The translations under genes were made by a program, and so were the position numbers. This document shows, piece by piece, positions 1 to 6,806 of a DNA stretch of 7,009 nucleotides (its first letter is position 1; each line of letters begins with the position of its first letter). The notes under the pieces are model-generated. The model had not been told where the DNA came from. It was given only the letters and a program-made list of their open reading frames with translations, and did not search any database. The DNA is from an uncultured Clostridia bacterium (GTDB taxonomy: Bacteria; Bacillota; Clostridia; Lachnospirales; CAMVHY01): positions 1-7,009 of the forward strand of contig CAMKTI010000091.1 of assembly GCA_946415665.1 (NCBI GenBank), in the 5' to 3' direction.

Positions 1-2
1 AT

Positions 3-236
3 TTTTATTCCTTGTTTTTATTTTTGATTTGCTTTTTATGTGAACGCTACCTAGTGTTGAATTTGTCTTTAAACAGTACATATTGGAAAGATTTAGATAG
101 TGTTAACAAAACAAATGAAACGGATGTACTTAATCAGCAAATAAAAATAGGAAAATACAAAAAGATAGTGTTTTTGACAGTTAAAACTGGTATCTCGTTA
201 CAAAATTTAAAATTGAACCAATTGGAATTGTGCTAG
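3..236 (+). CDS. Possible 3' end of an unidentified gene, cut by the left edge of the window
   Basis: The frame is open from the first bases of the window to a TAG at 234-236, so it could be the last 77 or so codons of a gene that begins to the left. A TTG at 12 could also be a start, but no ribosome site can be seen because the window begins there. The visible protein opens with a hydrophobic run (LFLFLICFL, then YLVLNLSL) and continues as a polar, Lys/Asn-rich tail ending in NQLELC. I recognise no family. In favour: nothing else overlaps it, its base composition resembles the coding parts of the window more than the spacers, and an open run this long is uncommon in AT-rich non-coding DNA. 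Against: it ends in TAG where the three clear genes use TAA, it is rich in Leu TTG codons, and no terminator follows closely. It could be a real C-terminus, a decayed gene, or chance. Confidence 0.35.
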   Translation, partial: FYSLFLFLICFLCERYLVLNLSLNSTYWKDLDSVNKTNETDVLNQQIKIGKYKKIVFLTVKTGISLQNLKLNQLELC

Positions 237-432
237 GTTTGCAAATGATTGTGTCTTTAATAAAAAATGGCGAGAAGTGAAATAGTTTATTTACAGTGTT
301 TATTAAAAATACAAAATAGACACTGAAATAAAATTTCGTCGTTTTCTTGTGTTTTCTACTACAATATCAAAAATACTCTTTAGTTTTATCTCTGGTGCTT
401 TAAGGATTTTTATATAAATATTGCTTTTAATC
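237..432. other. Gene-free spacer
   Basis: Stops are frequent in all frames and I see no start with a ribosome site, no tRNA-like cloverleaf and no riboswitch core. Apart from the hairpin at 286-332 it holds only AT-rich sequence. It lies between the end of the left-edge plus-strand frame and the end of cysS, so it separates two convergent transcription units. Confidence 0.6.
286..332 (+). repeat. Long imperfect inverted repeat (RNA hairpin) in the spacer
   Basis: Arms 286-304 and 315-332 pair as TTTATTT, a bulged A at 293, then CAGTGTTTATT against AATAGACACTG and AAATAAA. That makes 18 pairs around a 10-base A-rich loop. The only non-Watson-Crick pair (T300 with G319) is a G-U wobble if transcribed on the plus strand and an A-C mismatch on the minus strand, which suggests it works as plus-strand RNA. 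No strong U-run follows directly, though T-rich sequence begins about 8 bases on, so it is at best a poor terminator for anything ending at 236. It could also be a small RNA stem or a relic of a mobile repeat. Confidence 0.5.
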
Positions 433-467
433 AAAAACAAAAGACACATCATCCCAGATGCGTCTTT
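433..467 (-). terminator. Intrinsic terminator of the trpS-cysS transcript
   Basis: On the minus strand an 11-base-pair stem (AAAGACGCATC pairing with GATGTGTCTTT, arms at 467-457 and 450-440) encloses a 6-base loop and runs into TTGTTTTTG. One pair is a G-U wobble as minus-strand RNA but an A-C mismatch as plus-strand RNA, so the structure is intact only in the cysS direction. It begins 22 bases after the cysS stop, the usual place for a rho-independent terminator. Confidence 0.85.
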
Positions 468-489
468 ATTTGGTCACAACTGATTCAAT

Positions 490-1893
490 TTATTTTCTTT
501 TATAAAACCAACGTGTTCCGTTTTTCGTATCTTCTAAAACAATCCCCATATCAAATAATTTATTTCTTATCCTATCTGCCGAAATCCAATCTTTATTTTT
601 TTTGGCCAAATCTCTTTGATCTATCAAATCTTTTATTTCCGAATCTAAATCATTTTTTCGCAAATCAAATTCTAATCCCAGCACACCACACAACTCAAGC
701 AATTTTTTTTTTGCATACAAAACAAACTCTAAATTTTTATTCTCAAGATTTATATTTATAAACTTTACAAAATCAAAAATTACCCCGATCGCTCCAGCAG
801 TATTAAAATCATCATTCATATTTTCTTTAAACAACTTTACATAATCATCACATTTATCACATAAATCACTTTCGCTGTCATTACTTTTTAAACTATTTTT
901 CTCAAGTAAAAAATTTATATTTTCTAAGCATGTTTTTATTCTCTCAAGAGCGACTTTTGCACTTTCTAATTGCTCATCGCTAAAATTTATTGGACTTCTA
1001 TAATGCACACTCAAAATAAAAAATCTTAGTGCTTCATACGAAAACTTTTTGCCGATTTCTCTAATCGTAAAAAAATTATTTTTTGACTTTGACATTTTTT
1101 CCGAGTTTACATTTATAAATCCGTTATGCATCCAATAATTTACAAACTTTTTTCCCGTATAAGCTTCGCTTTGCGCAATTTCATTTTCATGATGCGGAAA
1201 AATTAAATCTTCTCCGCCGGCGTGAATATCAATCGTATCACCTAAATATTTTTTTACCATTGCACAACATTCTGTATGCCAACCTGGTCTACCAAATCCC
1301 CACGGAGAATTCCATTTTGGTTCTCCCGGTTTATATGGCTTCCACAAAACAAAATCACTTGGATTTTTTTTGTTTTTATCCTCAACTATTCTATTTCCTG
1401 AGATCAAATCTTCTATATTTTTATTCGCCAACTTGCCATAATTTTTTGCCTTACTCGTATCAAAATAAACCGTTCCATCTATTTCATAAGCAAAATCTTT
1501 TTCAATCAATCCTGAAATCAAATCAATCATTTCATCTAACACAAGCGTTGCTCTTGGATGCAACGTCTCTTTTATATTTAAATTTTTTTCATCTTTTAAA
1601 GCCTCAGCAATAAATTTTTCTGCTATCTCAGCATAATTTTTATTTTCATTATTCGCACGATTAATTATTTTATCATCTATGTCCGTAAAATTTTGCACGT
1701 ATTTAACTTCATAACCTAAATATTCCAAATATCTTCTAACCGTATCAAAAACAACATATGGCCGCGCATTTCCAATATGCAAATAATCATAAACAGTTGG
1801 TCCACACACATACATTAAAACTTTATTTTTTTCTATGCTCTCAAAACTTTCTTTTTTTCGTGTCAACGTATTATAAATTTTTATCAATTTCAT
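490..1893 (-). CDS. cysS: Cysteinyl-tRNA synthetase (class I)
   Basis: CysS activates cysteine with ATP and loads it onto tRNA-Cys in the cytoplasm. The 467-residue product has the full family layout and usual length. The catalytic signature is HIGN at residues 39-42 in YLHIGNARP, and the KMSKS loop is at 266-270. The zinc site that selects cysteine is complete: Cys30 in YVCGPTVYD, Cys209 in GWHTECC, and His234 and Glu238 in FPHHENEIAQ. The C-terminal anticodon-binding part ends with GIVLEDTKNGTRW, typical of the family. It follows trpS by 21 bases and probably shares its transcript. The start is uncertain. The only purine-rich site, GGGAG at 1900-1896, lies just 2 bases before the ATG at 1893 but an ideal 8 bases before a TTG at 1887. 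The TTG would give MIKIYNT, closer to the N-terminus of known CysS proteins. Sequence style is closest to Clostridia. A run of ten A occurs within codons 394-397 (plus-strand 703-712). Confidence 0.97.
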   Translation of the reverse strand: MKLIKIYNTLTRKKESFESIEKNKVLMYVCGPTVYDYLHIGNARPYVVFDTVRRYLEYLGYEVKYVQNFTDIDDKIINRANNENKNYAEIAEKFIAEALKDEKNLNIKETLHPRATLVLDEMIDLISGLIEKDFAYEIDGTVYFDTSKAKNYGKLANKNIEDLISGNRIVEDKNKKNPSDFVLWKPYKPGEPKWNSPWGFGRPGWHTECCAMVKKYLGDTIDIHAGGEDLIFPHHENEIAQSEAYTGKKFVNYWMHNGFINVNSEKMSKSKNNFFTIREIGKKFSYEALRFFILSVHYRSPINFSDEQLESAKVALERIKTCLENINFLLEKNSLKSNDSESDLCDKCDDYVKLFKENMNDDFNTAGAIGVIFDFVKFININLENKNLEFVLYAKKKLLELCGVLGLEFDLRKNDLDSEIKDLIDQRDLAKKNKDWISADRIRNKLFDMGIVLEDTKNGTRWFYKRK

Positions 1894-1914
1894 CTCTCCC
1901 AAAAAAATTATTTC

Positions 1915-2913
1915 TTACACCAACAAACCAATCTTTTTTTTCACTTTATATAATTTTTTTTGTGCCAATCTTCTCGCGCGCTCAGCACCCATTTTTATCA
2001 AATTATCTACATAATCTTTTTCTTTTTCCAGCTCCAAATATTTTTTTTGAATCGGCTCCAGCAATTCAATTACCGCCTCACCAACAATTTTTTTTAACTC
2101 CCCATAATTTTTATTTACAAAATAATTTTCCGCCTGACTTATATCTAAATTTTTTGCGCTCGCATATATATTTAATAAATTTGACACGCCAGGTTTCTCT
2201 TCCGAAAAACAAATTTTATTTTCAGAATCCGTAACCGCTTTTTTTATTTTATTTAAAATAATATTTTTCTCTTCAAACAAAAAAATTACGCCATCCTGAT
2301 CACTTTTTGACATTTTTTTATTTGGATCCTGTAAATTCATAATTCTTGCTCCAGTTTTATTTATTAGTGGCTCAGGAATTTTAAATATATCGCCAAAAAT
2401 ATTATTAAATCTTTGAGCAATATCACGACAAATTTCTATGTGTTGCTTTTGATCTGCTCCTGTTGGAACAAAATCTGCGCCATATAATAAAATATCTGCC
2501 GCCATTAAAACCGGATACGTAAATAATCCTGCGTTTATATTATCACTGTGTTTTTTAGATTTATCTTTAAATTGCGTCATGCGATTTAATTCGCCCATGT
2601 AAGTAAAACAATTTAAAATCCATGCAAGTTCACAATGCTCATGAACATGTGATTGAAAATAAATAATATTTTTCTCAGGATCTAATCCCAACGCCAATAA
2701 TAATAAAAACATAGTTCGTGCATTTTTTTTAAATTTAATTGGATCTTGACGAACAGTAAGCGAATGTAAATCTGCAATCGCAAAAATACAATCATAATTA
2801 TTTTGCATGTCCTTCCAATTTTTTATTGCACCAAAATAATTTCCCAACGAAGGAATTCCCGTTGCTTGAATTGCGCTGTAAACAATTTTTTTTTCTTGCT
2901 TAATATTTTCCAT
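1915..2913 (-). CDS. trpS: Tryptophanyl-tRNA synthetase (class I)
   Basis: TrpS activates tryptophan and charges tRNA-Trp; the family acts as a homodimer in the cytoplasm. The 332-residue product has the standard bacterial length and order. ATGIPSLGNYFGA at residues 17-29 holds the HIGH-type motif (SLGN, 22-25). GELNRMTQFKDKS is at 107-119, GLFTYPVLMAADILLY at 129-144, and VPTGADQKQHIEICRD at 149-164, the last lining the tryptophan/ATP pocket. The KMSKS loop is at 200-204, and an AVTDSE segment precedes the C-terminal helical anticodon region. An in-frame ATG 33 bases upstream (2946) was not chosen. The ATG at 2913 has a good AAAGGAG site 9 bases before it, and the resulting N-terminus (MENIKQEKKIVYSAIQATG) puts the first strand where the family has it. 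It is first of a pair with cysS. No T-box leader, common before Firmicute synthetase genes, is seen upstream. Confidence 0.97.
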   Translation of the reverse strand: MENIKQEKKIVYSAIQATGIPSLGNYFGAIKNWKDMQNNYDCIFAIADLHSLTVRQDPIKFKKNARTMFLLLLALGLDPEKNIIYFQSHVHEHCELAWILNCFTYMGELNRMTQFKDKSKKHSDNINAGLFTYPVLMAADILLYGADFVPTGADQKQHIEICRDIAQRFNNIFGDIFKIPEPLINKTGARIMNLQDPNKKMSKSDQDGVIFLFEEKNIILNKIKKAVTDSENKICFSEEKPGVSNLLNIYASAKNLDISQAENYFVNKNYGELKKIVGEAVIELLEPIQKKYLELEKEKDYVDNLIKMGAERARRLAQKKLYKVKKKIGLLV

Positions 2914-2922
2914 TTTTTTTAG

Positions 2923-2929
2923 CTCCTTT
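2923..2929 (-). promoter_or_regulatory. Ribosome binding site that fixes the trpS start
   Basis: AAAGGAG on the minus strand is a near-complete Shine-Dalgarno site 9 bases before the ATG at 2913. It lies downstream of the alternative ATG at 2946, so it excludes that longer start. Confidence 0.85.
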
Positions 2930-2941
2930 CTTTTTGATTCT

Positions 2942-2968
2942 ATCATAATAAAAAAATTTGTTTGTTAA
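2942..2968 (-). promoter_or_regulatory. Candidate promoter of trpS-cysS
   Basis: On the minus strand TTAACA (2968-2963) and TATGAT (2947-2942) each match the housekeeping sigma consensus in 5 of 6 positions, but the spacer is only 15 bases. An overlapping TATTAT (2950-2945) would be an alternative -10 but leaves 12 bases. It lies between the terminator of the large gene and trpS, where a promoter is needed. AT-rich DNA yields such matches by chance, so this is tentative. Confidence 0.4.
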
Positions 2969-3071
2969 AAAAATGAATGAGAATTAATTTTTAAACGCAA
3001 AAACTACTTGGATCAAAAAATTAAAAAGTTAATCACTGACAAATTAAATAAAAAAAAACGTTCCTAGATAT

Positions 3072-3103
3072 AAAAAAAGCTTCTTGATTGTCAAGTAGCT
3101 TTT
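3072..3103 (-). terminator. Intrinsic terminator of the large gene
   Basis: Arms 3075-3087 and 3091-3103 form a 13-position stem (AAAAGCTTCTTGA against TCAAGTAGCTTTT) with one mismatch (3082/3096) and a 3-base loop. Read on the minus strand, the stem runs straight into a seven-T tract (3078-3072), partly shared with the stem. It starts about 80 bases after the stop at 3184 and separates the large gene from trpS-cysS. In the plus direction TTTTGTTTTTG also follows, so it could stop transcription both ways, but no plus-strand gene precedes it. Confidence 0.8.
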
Positions 3104-3183
3104 GTTTTTGAAAATATAATTCGATCGAAAAATATTACTAATGCTAGTCAAGAATAAAAGTTTTTGCTTTGATGTTTTTCACT

Positions 3184-6100
3184 TTACCGCTGTTTTACTT
3201 CACAATCTTGCATTATCGTTGGAATAAAATTATGATATGGGTATTGCAATAATGGTTCTTTCATTTGTAATACACTGCCCAATTTTTTTCCTTCTGTAAT
3301 TCTCGTCATTACCTTGCTATCAAATTTGTCAACTACTTGTATATTCCCGTCCTCTATAAACTTTTTAATTTCTATAAAACGCTCGATTGCAAAATCCACT
3401 TTTTCACAACCCTGATAATCGTCTATAAAAAATGGGTTCAATACAATTCGCAAATCTTCATTCTTTACACTCATGATTTTTTCGCTAAGTTCTTTTGGAA
3501 TTACAGGAATTTTTATCATTGCCAGTTGTAAAATACTATTTTGCCCAAAAACACTTTCATTCAATTTTTTCATAAGTGGACCTAATTTTGTTGGCATTAT
3601 AAATTCATTATCAATGCCACGCACACCCACATCATTATAAGAAAAATTATCGTCATGTCTGTCAGTTTGCAGTAATAAAACATCCAAAAAATTTAATTCT
3701 GATGCAGAACAGAATAATTTATATGCATTCTCAGGATTTTCTATAGATTTACTGATCTGAATGATTTCATCCGGTTTGCATTTATCGTGAAAAACTCTAC
3801 CATCTTTAAGAGCATCTTCCATAACAGAAATATGATTATCGTCGGAAATTCCTATTTGTGTGGAAACAATGCAATCAAAATCAAATAATTTTGCAACTTC
3901 ATAAGCTAAATTTCCTTTGACAGCTGTATCAACTAAAACGAAAGAATTTTTTTTAAAACAATTTAGACGGGATATCTCATTGTATTTGTCCTCCTTACTT
4001 TTGCATATCATATGCATTTTTCCTAGTTTTAAAATTTTATCTCTGTGTTTAAATATCGTATTAAAAGCTCCACGTTCATTGCTTCCTGATTGTTCTTCTT
4101 TAATTTTATTTAACTTATCTTTGGAAAAATAAGATGTTTCAATAATCGCTGTTTCAGATGATTTTTTATCTTGTATTTTTAAGAGCGTATCCACAGATTT
4201 ATCTTTGATTTTTTCGGCAGGCACATCTAATAATTTTGAAGTTAATGTGGAAATTATAGTTCTGTTCGCCTCTAAAATTTTTGCTTGGTTTTCAAGAGCA
4301 TTTATAATTTTATATAGAGCTTGAAGTTGTTTTAATTGCAAACGTTTCCTATTGATATCTATTAACTGTCCAACTTCGTTTGGTTGCACAAATTTAATTT
4401 TTTCCTTTATTTCTTTTTCAATGTTTTCTTTTTTTGTGTTTAAATTATTAATTTCGATTTCTAAATCGTTAATTTTTTTATCGATACCTGATTTGTCGAT
4501 GTTATCTGTCAAATTTTTCAAATCTTGTTCATCTTTTTTTACAGTATTAAAAAAATCGTTTATCACATTCTCGATTGAATCTCTGTTAACTGTAATCTTG
4601 AGATTTTCTTGAGCCAATTTATTATTTATTTCTTTAAGCAGACATTCTGACAAAATCTTGTAATCTGTATTTTCGTTTAAAACAAAATTTTTATTTGAGG
4701 TATCGATTTCATTTTCTTTTTTAGCATTAAATATTTTTTTACATAAATTATTAAATTCATTTTCGGAAATAGGCCGATTTTGATTAGATATCTTCTTTTC
4801 ATACTGCAGACTTTTTACTTTGTCAAAAGAAGCTTGGTAATTATTATAATCCGCTTCTAAATTTCCAGAACCTTTTAAGATAATCCAAGCAATAAATCTG
4901 AATAAATATCCGATCAAAAATAATCTCGAGTGAGAAATTAGCCAAAAAAAACAAGAATGATTTGTTTTAAATTTTGAAATATTAGTATTTGCTTGATTGA
5001 TTTCATTTGAAAAAACAACTGATAACGCATATTTATAAGCTTGATAAATATCTTTGATATCCGACAATAGTTTTGTTTCGTTTTGATACTTATTATTTAA
5101 CTGATTATATTTTGAGTTATTTTCTAATTTTTGTGATTTTAAATTCGATAATTGATGAGTTGAATTTTCACACTCATTACATATATTCTTATATTCATTT
5201 ATTTTTTTATTTGGTATTTGATCAAGTGAATCTTTACATTCTTCAGCTTTTTTAATTAAATCTTTGTCATATTCATCCAAATATGTTTCGAGCTCGTAGA
5301 TGCTATCGTCAATCATTTCGTAAAATAAATTTTCATTATCTGTCATAGATTCAAGATCAGACAGCGTTTCATATAAAATATCGCAAGCTTTAATCCAATC
5401 GTTTGCAGTTAAATTTTTCTCTTTTGCCTTGTTAATTAAATGTCCTCTACGTAGCTGACGATTCCAGGATTCATCTGAACATTTTTGTTTGTCACCATAC
5501 TCTTTAGACAAAAATTTATATATTTCGTCTGTTTTATTTGTTTGGTTCGCTAATTTTTCTTCGCCCAATTGGAATCCCACAAAATCACAAGTACGTTGTT
5601 TATTATTTTTTTCACATTCCTTTAGCACATTTTCTAGGTCAGTAAATATTTGTTCATTTTTTGTTTCATGTATATTTTGCTTGGACAGTAAATTTCGAAT
5701 TTCATTCAACGATAATTTGCACTTATCTAACACTTCTAATTTTCTGGCTAATATTTCTATGCTATCAGTTATTTTTATCAAGTCTTTTTTGCTTAAATTT
5801 TGTTCAGATGGCAGTAAAGTACGAATTTCATTTATTTTATTTGCGCAGTAAATGTAGCTATTAAAATTATCATACAGCTCTGTTCCTGCACGTAGCACTA
5901 TTTTTTTGATTTCACCTATTAAATCTTTTAAACTGTCAAGTTCTTTAATGTTGCCATGTACTAATAAATTAAGCAATTCTTCAAACCAATCAAAATATTG
6001 ATTGTCTCCTCTGTATTCATAAAAATATCTGCTACCAATTTCTTTAACCATCGCAAAAGCATTTTCTATTATCATATAATTTTTTGTTCCATAACAATAT

Positions 6101-6744
6101 TTTTCTTTAATTATCCTCAAACGTTCATCAGATAAATATTCCTTTTGGCTAATTATTTCCTTTGTCACATTTAAAATTTCTTTTACCAATGCTTCAAACT
6201 CAAAATAACATTTTTTTATTTCAAGCGATATTTTTATTAAATTCTCGCGATCGTTAGATTCAATTTTTTTATTTAAAGCATCATCTAATTTTTTTGCTTT
6301 GACTTTTAGTTCATCAAATTTTGTACTCATGCCATTTTTGTTTAAGTCATTTGCAATGTTGCCAAAAACATCTTCTAATCTTTTTTGCTCATCATTTTGA
6401 TTTTCATTTTCAAAACCAAAAAAAGATTTTATGTCGCTCCAAGCTTTATCAAAATTTATTTTTAAATTGATTTTCCAACTATCATTCTCAATTTGTTTTA
6501 TAAAATCAACTGCTTCGCCAAAACTATATTCGTCATCTGACAAATAATTTTTTTCTAAGTCTGTTTTTCCATCCGAAAATAAAAAACCATTTTTGTCTGA
6601 TTGAAATTTTATTTGTTTTTCATTTAAAAGTCCGTTTTTGTCATAACTTTCATCCGTCGGTTTAAAAATTTGATTTGAAAATAAATTTCTATATAACTCA
6701 TAATTATCTTCCGAGTTGTTATTATTAATTTTTATCTCATTCAT
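3184..6744 (-). CDS. Large coiled-coil protein with a putative C-terminal PI3/4-kinase-like domain; unknown role
   Basis: The product is 1186 residues and I recognise no full-length family. There is no signal peptide. Residues 1-115 are acidic and polar, with a short echo of DKNG at 35-38 and 50-53. Residues from about 120 to 830 are highly charged, Lys/Glu/Asn-rich and predicted by eye as long helices and coiled coils. One hydrophobic stretch at 599-623 (core LFLIGYLFRFIAWIIL, 608-623) could cross or lie on a membrane. The C-terminus reads as a divergent kinase. It has a possible Gly-rich loop near 886-894, a candidate ATP-binding Lys909 or Lys915, helix C Glu949 in NLAYEVAKLF, and a hinge-like SVMEDALKDG at 973-982. 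The catalytic loop TDRHDDN spans 1027-1033, with Asp1028 and Asn1033. The DFG-equivalent Asp1045 lies in RGIDNEF. The tail IPVIPKELSEKI...LRIVLNPF (1079-1106) followed by a helix resembles what follows IDND-type motifs in bacterial PI3/4K-like proteins. The ATG at 6744 has AAGGGG 8 bases upstream. It is its own transcription unit. The kinase call is inferred from motifs; a HipA-like or actin-fragmin-like kinase is the main alternative. Confidence 0.85.
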   Translation of the reverse strand: MNEIKINNNNSEDNYELYRNLFSNQIFKPTDESYDKNGLLNEKQIKFQSDKNGFLFSDGKTDLEKNYLSDDEYSFGEAVDFIKQIENDSWKINLKINFDKAWSDIKSFFGFENENQNDEQKRLEDVFGNIANDLNKNGMSTKFDELKVKAKKLDDALNKKIESNDRENLIKISLEIKKCYFEFEALVKEILNVTKEIISQKEYLSDERLRIIKEKYCYGTKNYMIIENAFAMVKEIGSRYFYEYRGDNQYFDWFEELLNLLVHGNIKELDSLKDLIGEIKKIVLRAGTELYDNFNSYIYCANKINEIRTLLPSEQNLSKKDLIKITDSIEILARKLEVLDKCKLSLNEIRNLLSKQNIHETKNEQIFTDLENVLKECEKNNKQRTCDFVGFQLGEEKLANQTNKTDEIYKFLSKEYGDKQKCSDESWNRQLRRGHLINKAKEKNLTANDWIKACDILYETLSDLESMTDNENLFYEMIDDSIYELETYLDEYDKDLIKKAEECKDSLDQIPNKKINEYKNICNECENSTHQLSNLKSQKLENNSKYNQLNNKYQNETKLLSDIKDIYQAYKYALSVVFSNEINQANTNISKFKTNHSCFFWLISHSRLFLIGYLFRFIAWIILKGSGNLEADYNNYQASFDKVKSLQYEKKISNQNRPISENEFNNLCKKIFNAKKENEIDTSNKNFVLNENTDYKILSECLLKEINNKLAQENLKITVNRDSIENVINDFFNTVKKDEQDLKNLTDNIDKSGIDKKINDLEIEINNLNTKKENIEKEIKEKIKFVQPNEVGQLIDINRKRLQLKQLQALYKIINALENQAKILEANRTIISTLTSKLLDVPAEKIKDKSVDTLLKIQDKKSSETAIIETSYFSKDKLNKIKEEQSGSNERGAFNTIFKHRDKILKLGKMHMICKSKEDKYNEISRLNCFKKNSFVLVDTAVKGNLAYEVAKLFDFDCIVSTQIGISDDNHISVMEDALKDGRVFHDKCKPDEIIQISKSIENPENAYKLFCSASELNFLDVLLLQTDRHDDNFSYNDVGVRGIDNEFIMPTKLGPLMKKLNESVFGQNSILQLAMIKIPVIPKELSEKIMSVKNEDLRIVLNPFFIDDYQGCEKVDFAIERFIEIKKFIEDGNIQVVDKFDSKVMTRITEGKKLGSVLQMKEPLLQYPYHNFIPTIMQDCEVKQR

Positions 6745-6752
6745 TTTTTTGA

Positions 6753-6758
6753 CCCCTT
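6753..6758 (-). promoter_or_regulatory. Ribosome binding site of the large gene
   Basis: AAGGGG on the minus strand stands 8 bases before the ATG at 6744. It is one of the few G-rich runs in a very AT-rich spacer and supports this start. Confidence 0.75.
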
Positions 6759-6783
6759 AAATTTAAATCAATATCTATTATTA

Positions 6784-6792
6784 ATTATAGCA
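6784..6792 (-). promoter_or_regulatory. Extended -10 promoter of the large gene
   Basis: The minus strand reads TGCTATAAT, a perfect TATAAT with the extended TGn element. Transcription from it would give a leader of roughly 30 bases. No good -35 is seen at 17 bases (only a T-run), but extended -10 promoters can do without one. Because the site is well matched and well placed, I think the gene is expressed from here. Confidence 0.6.
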
Positions 6793-6806
6793 TATTTTTT
6801 TAACAC

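Noticed and set aside
513..2234. Plus-strand open frames opposite cysS and trpS (513-761, 1260-1613, 1758-2234)
   Set aside because: They lie antisense to strongly conserved synthetase genes, are rich in Phe/Leu/Ser/His as expected of complements of Lys/Glu/Asn-rich genes, and have no ribosome sites.
3120..3129. TTCGATCGAA perfect palindrome downstream of the large gene
   Set aside because: It is a ten-base palindrome with no loop, T-run or second copy. It is too short to claim a site.
3141..3227. Short plus-strand frame ATG CTA GTC ... TAA of 28 codons
   Set aside because: It overlaps the 3' end of the large gene in antisense and has no ribosome site.
4040..4056. HRD in KHRDK (residues 899-903 of the large protein) as a Ser/Thr-kinase catalytic motif
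   Set aside because: It lies well before the helix-C-like and DRHDDN/IDNE motifs, in the wrong place for a catalytic loop and without a following DFG. It is likely coincidence.
5170..5181. CxxC (residues 522-525) followed by His530 in the large protein as a zinc finger
   Set aside because: There is only one Cys pair, no second CxxC or CxxH nearby, and it sits inside a coiled-coil stretch.
3337..5864. Plus-strand open frames opposite the large gene (3337-3531, 3917-4132, 4352-4612, 5073-5255, 5489-5851, 5661-5864)
   Set aside because: They are shadows of the 1186-codon minus-strand gene. They have low-complexity hydrophobic composition and no starts with ribosome sites.
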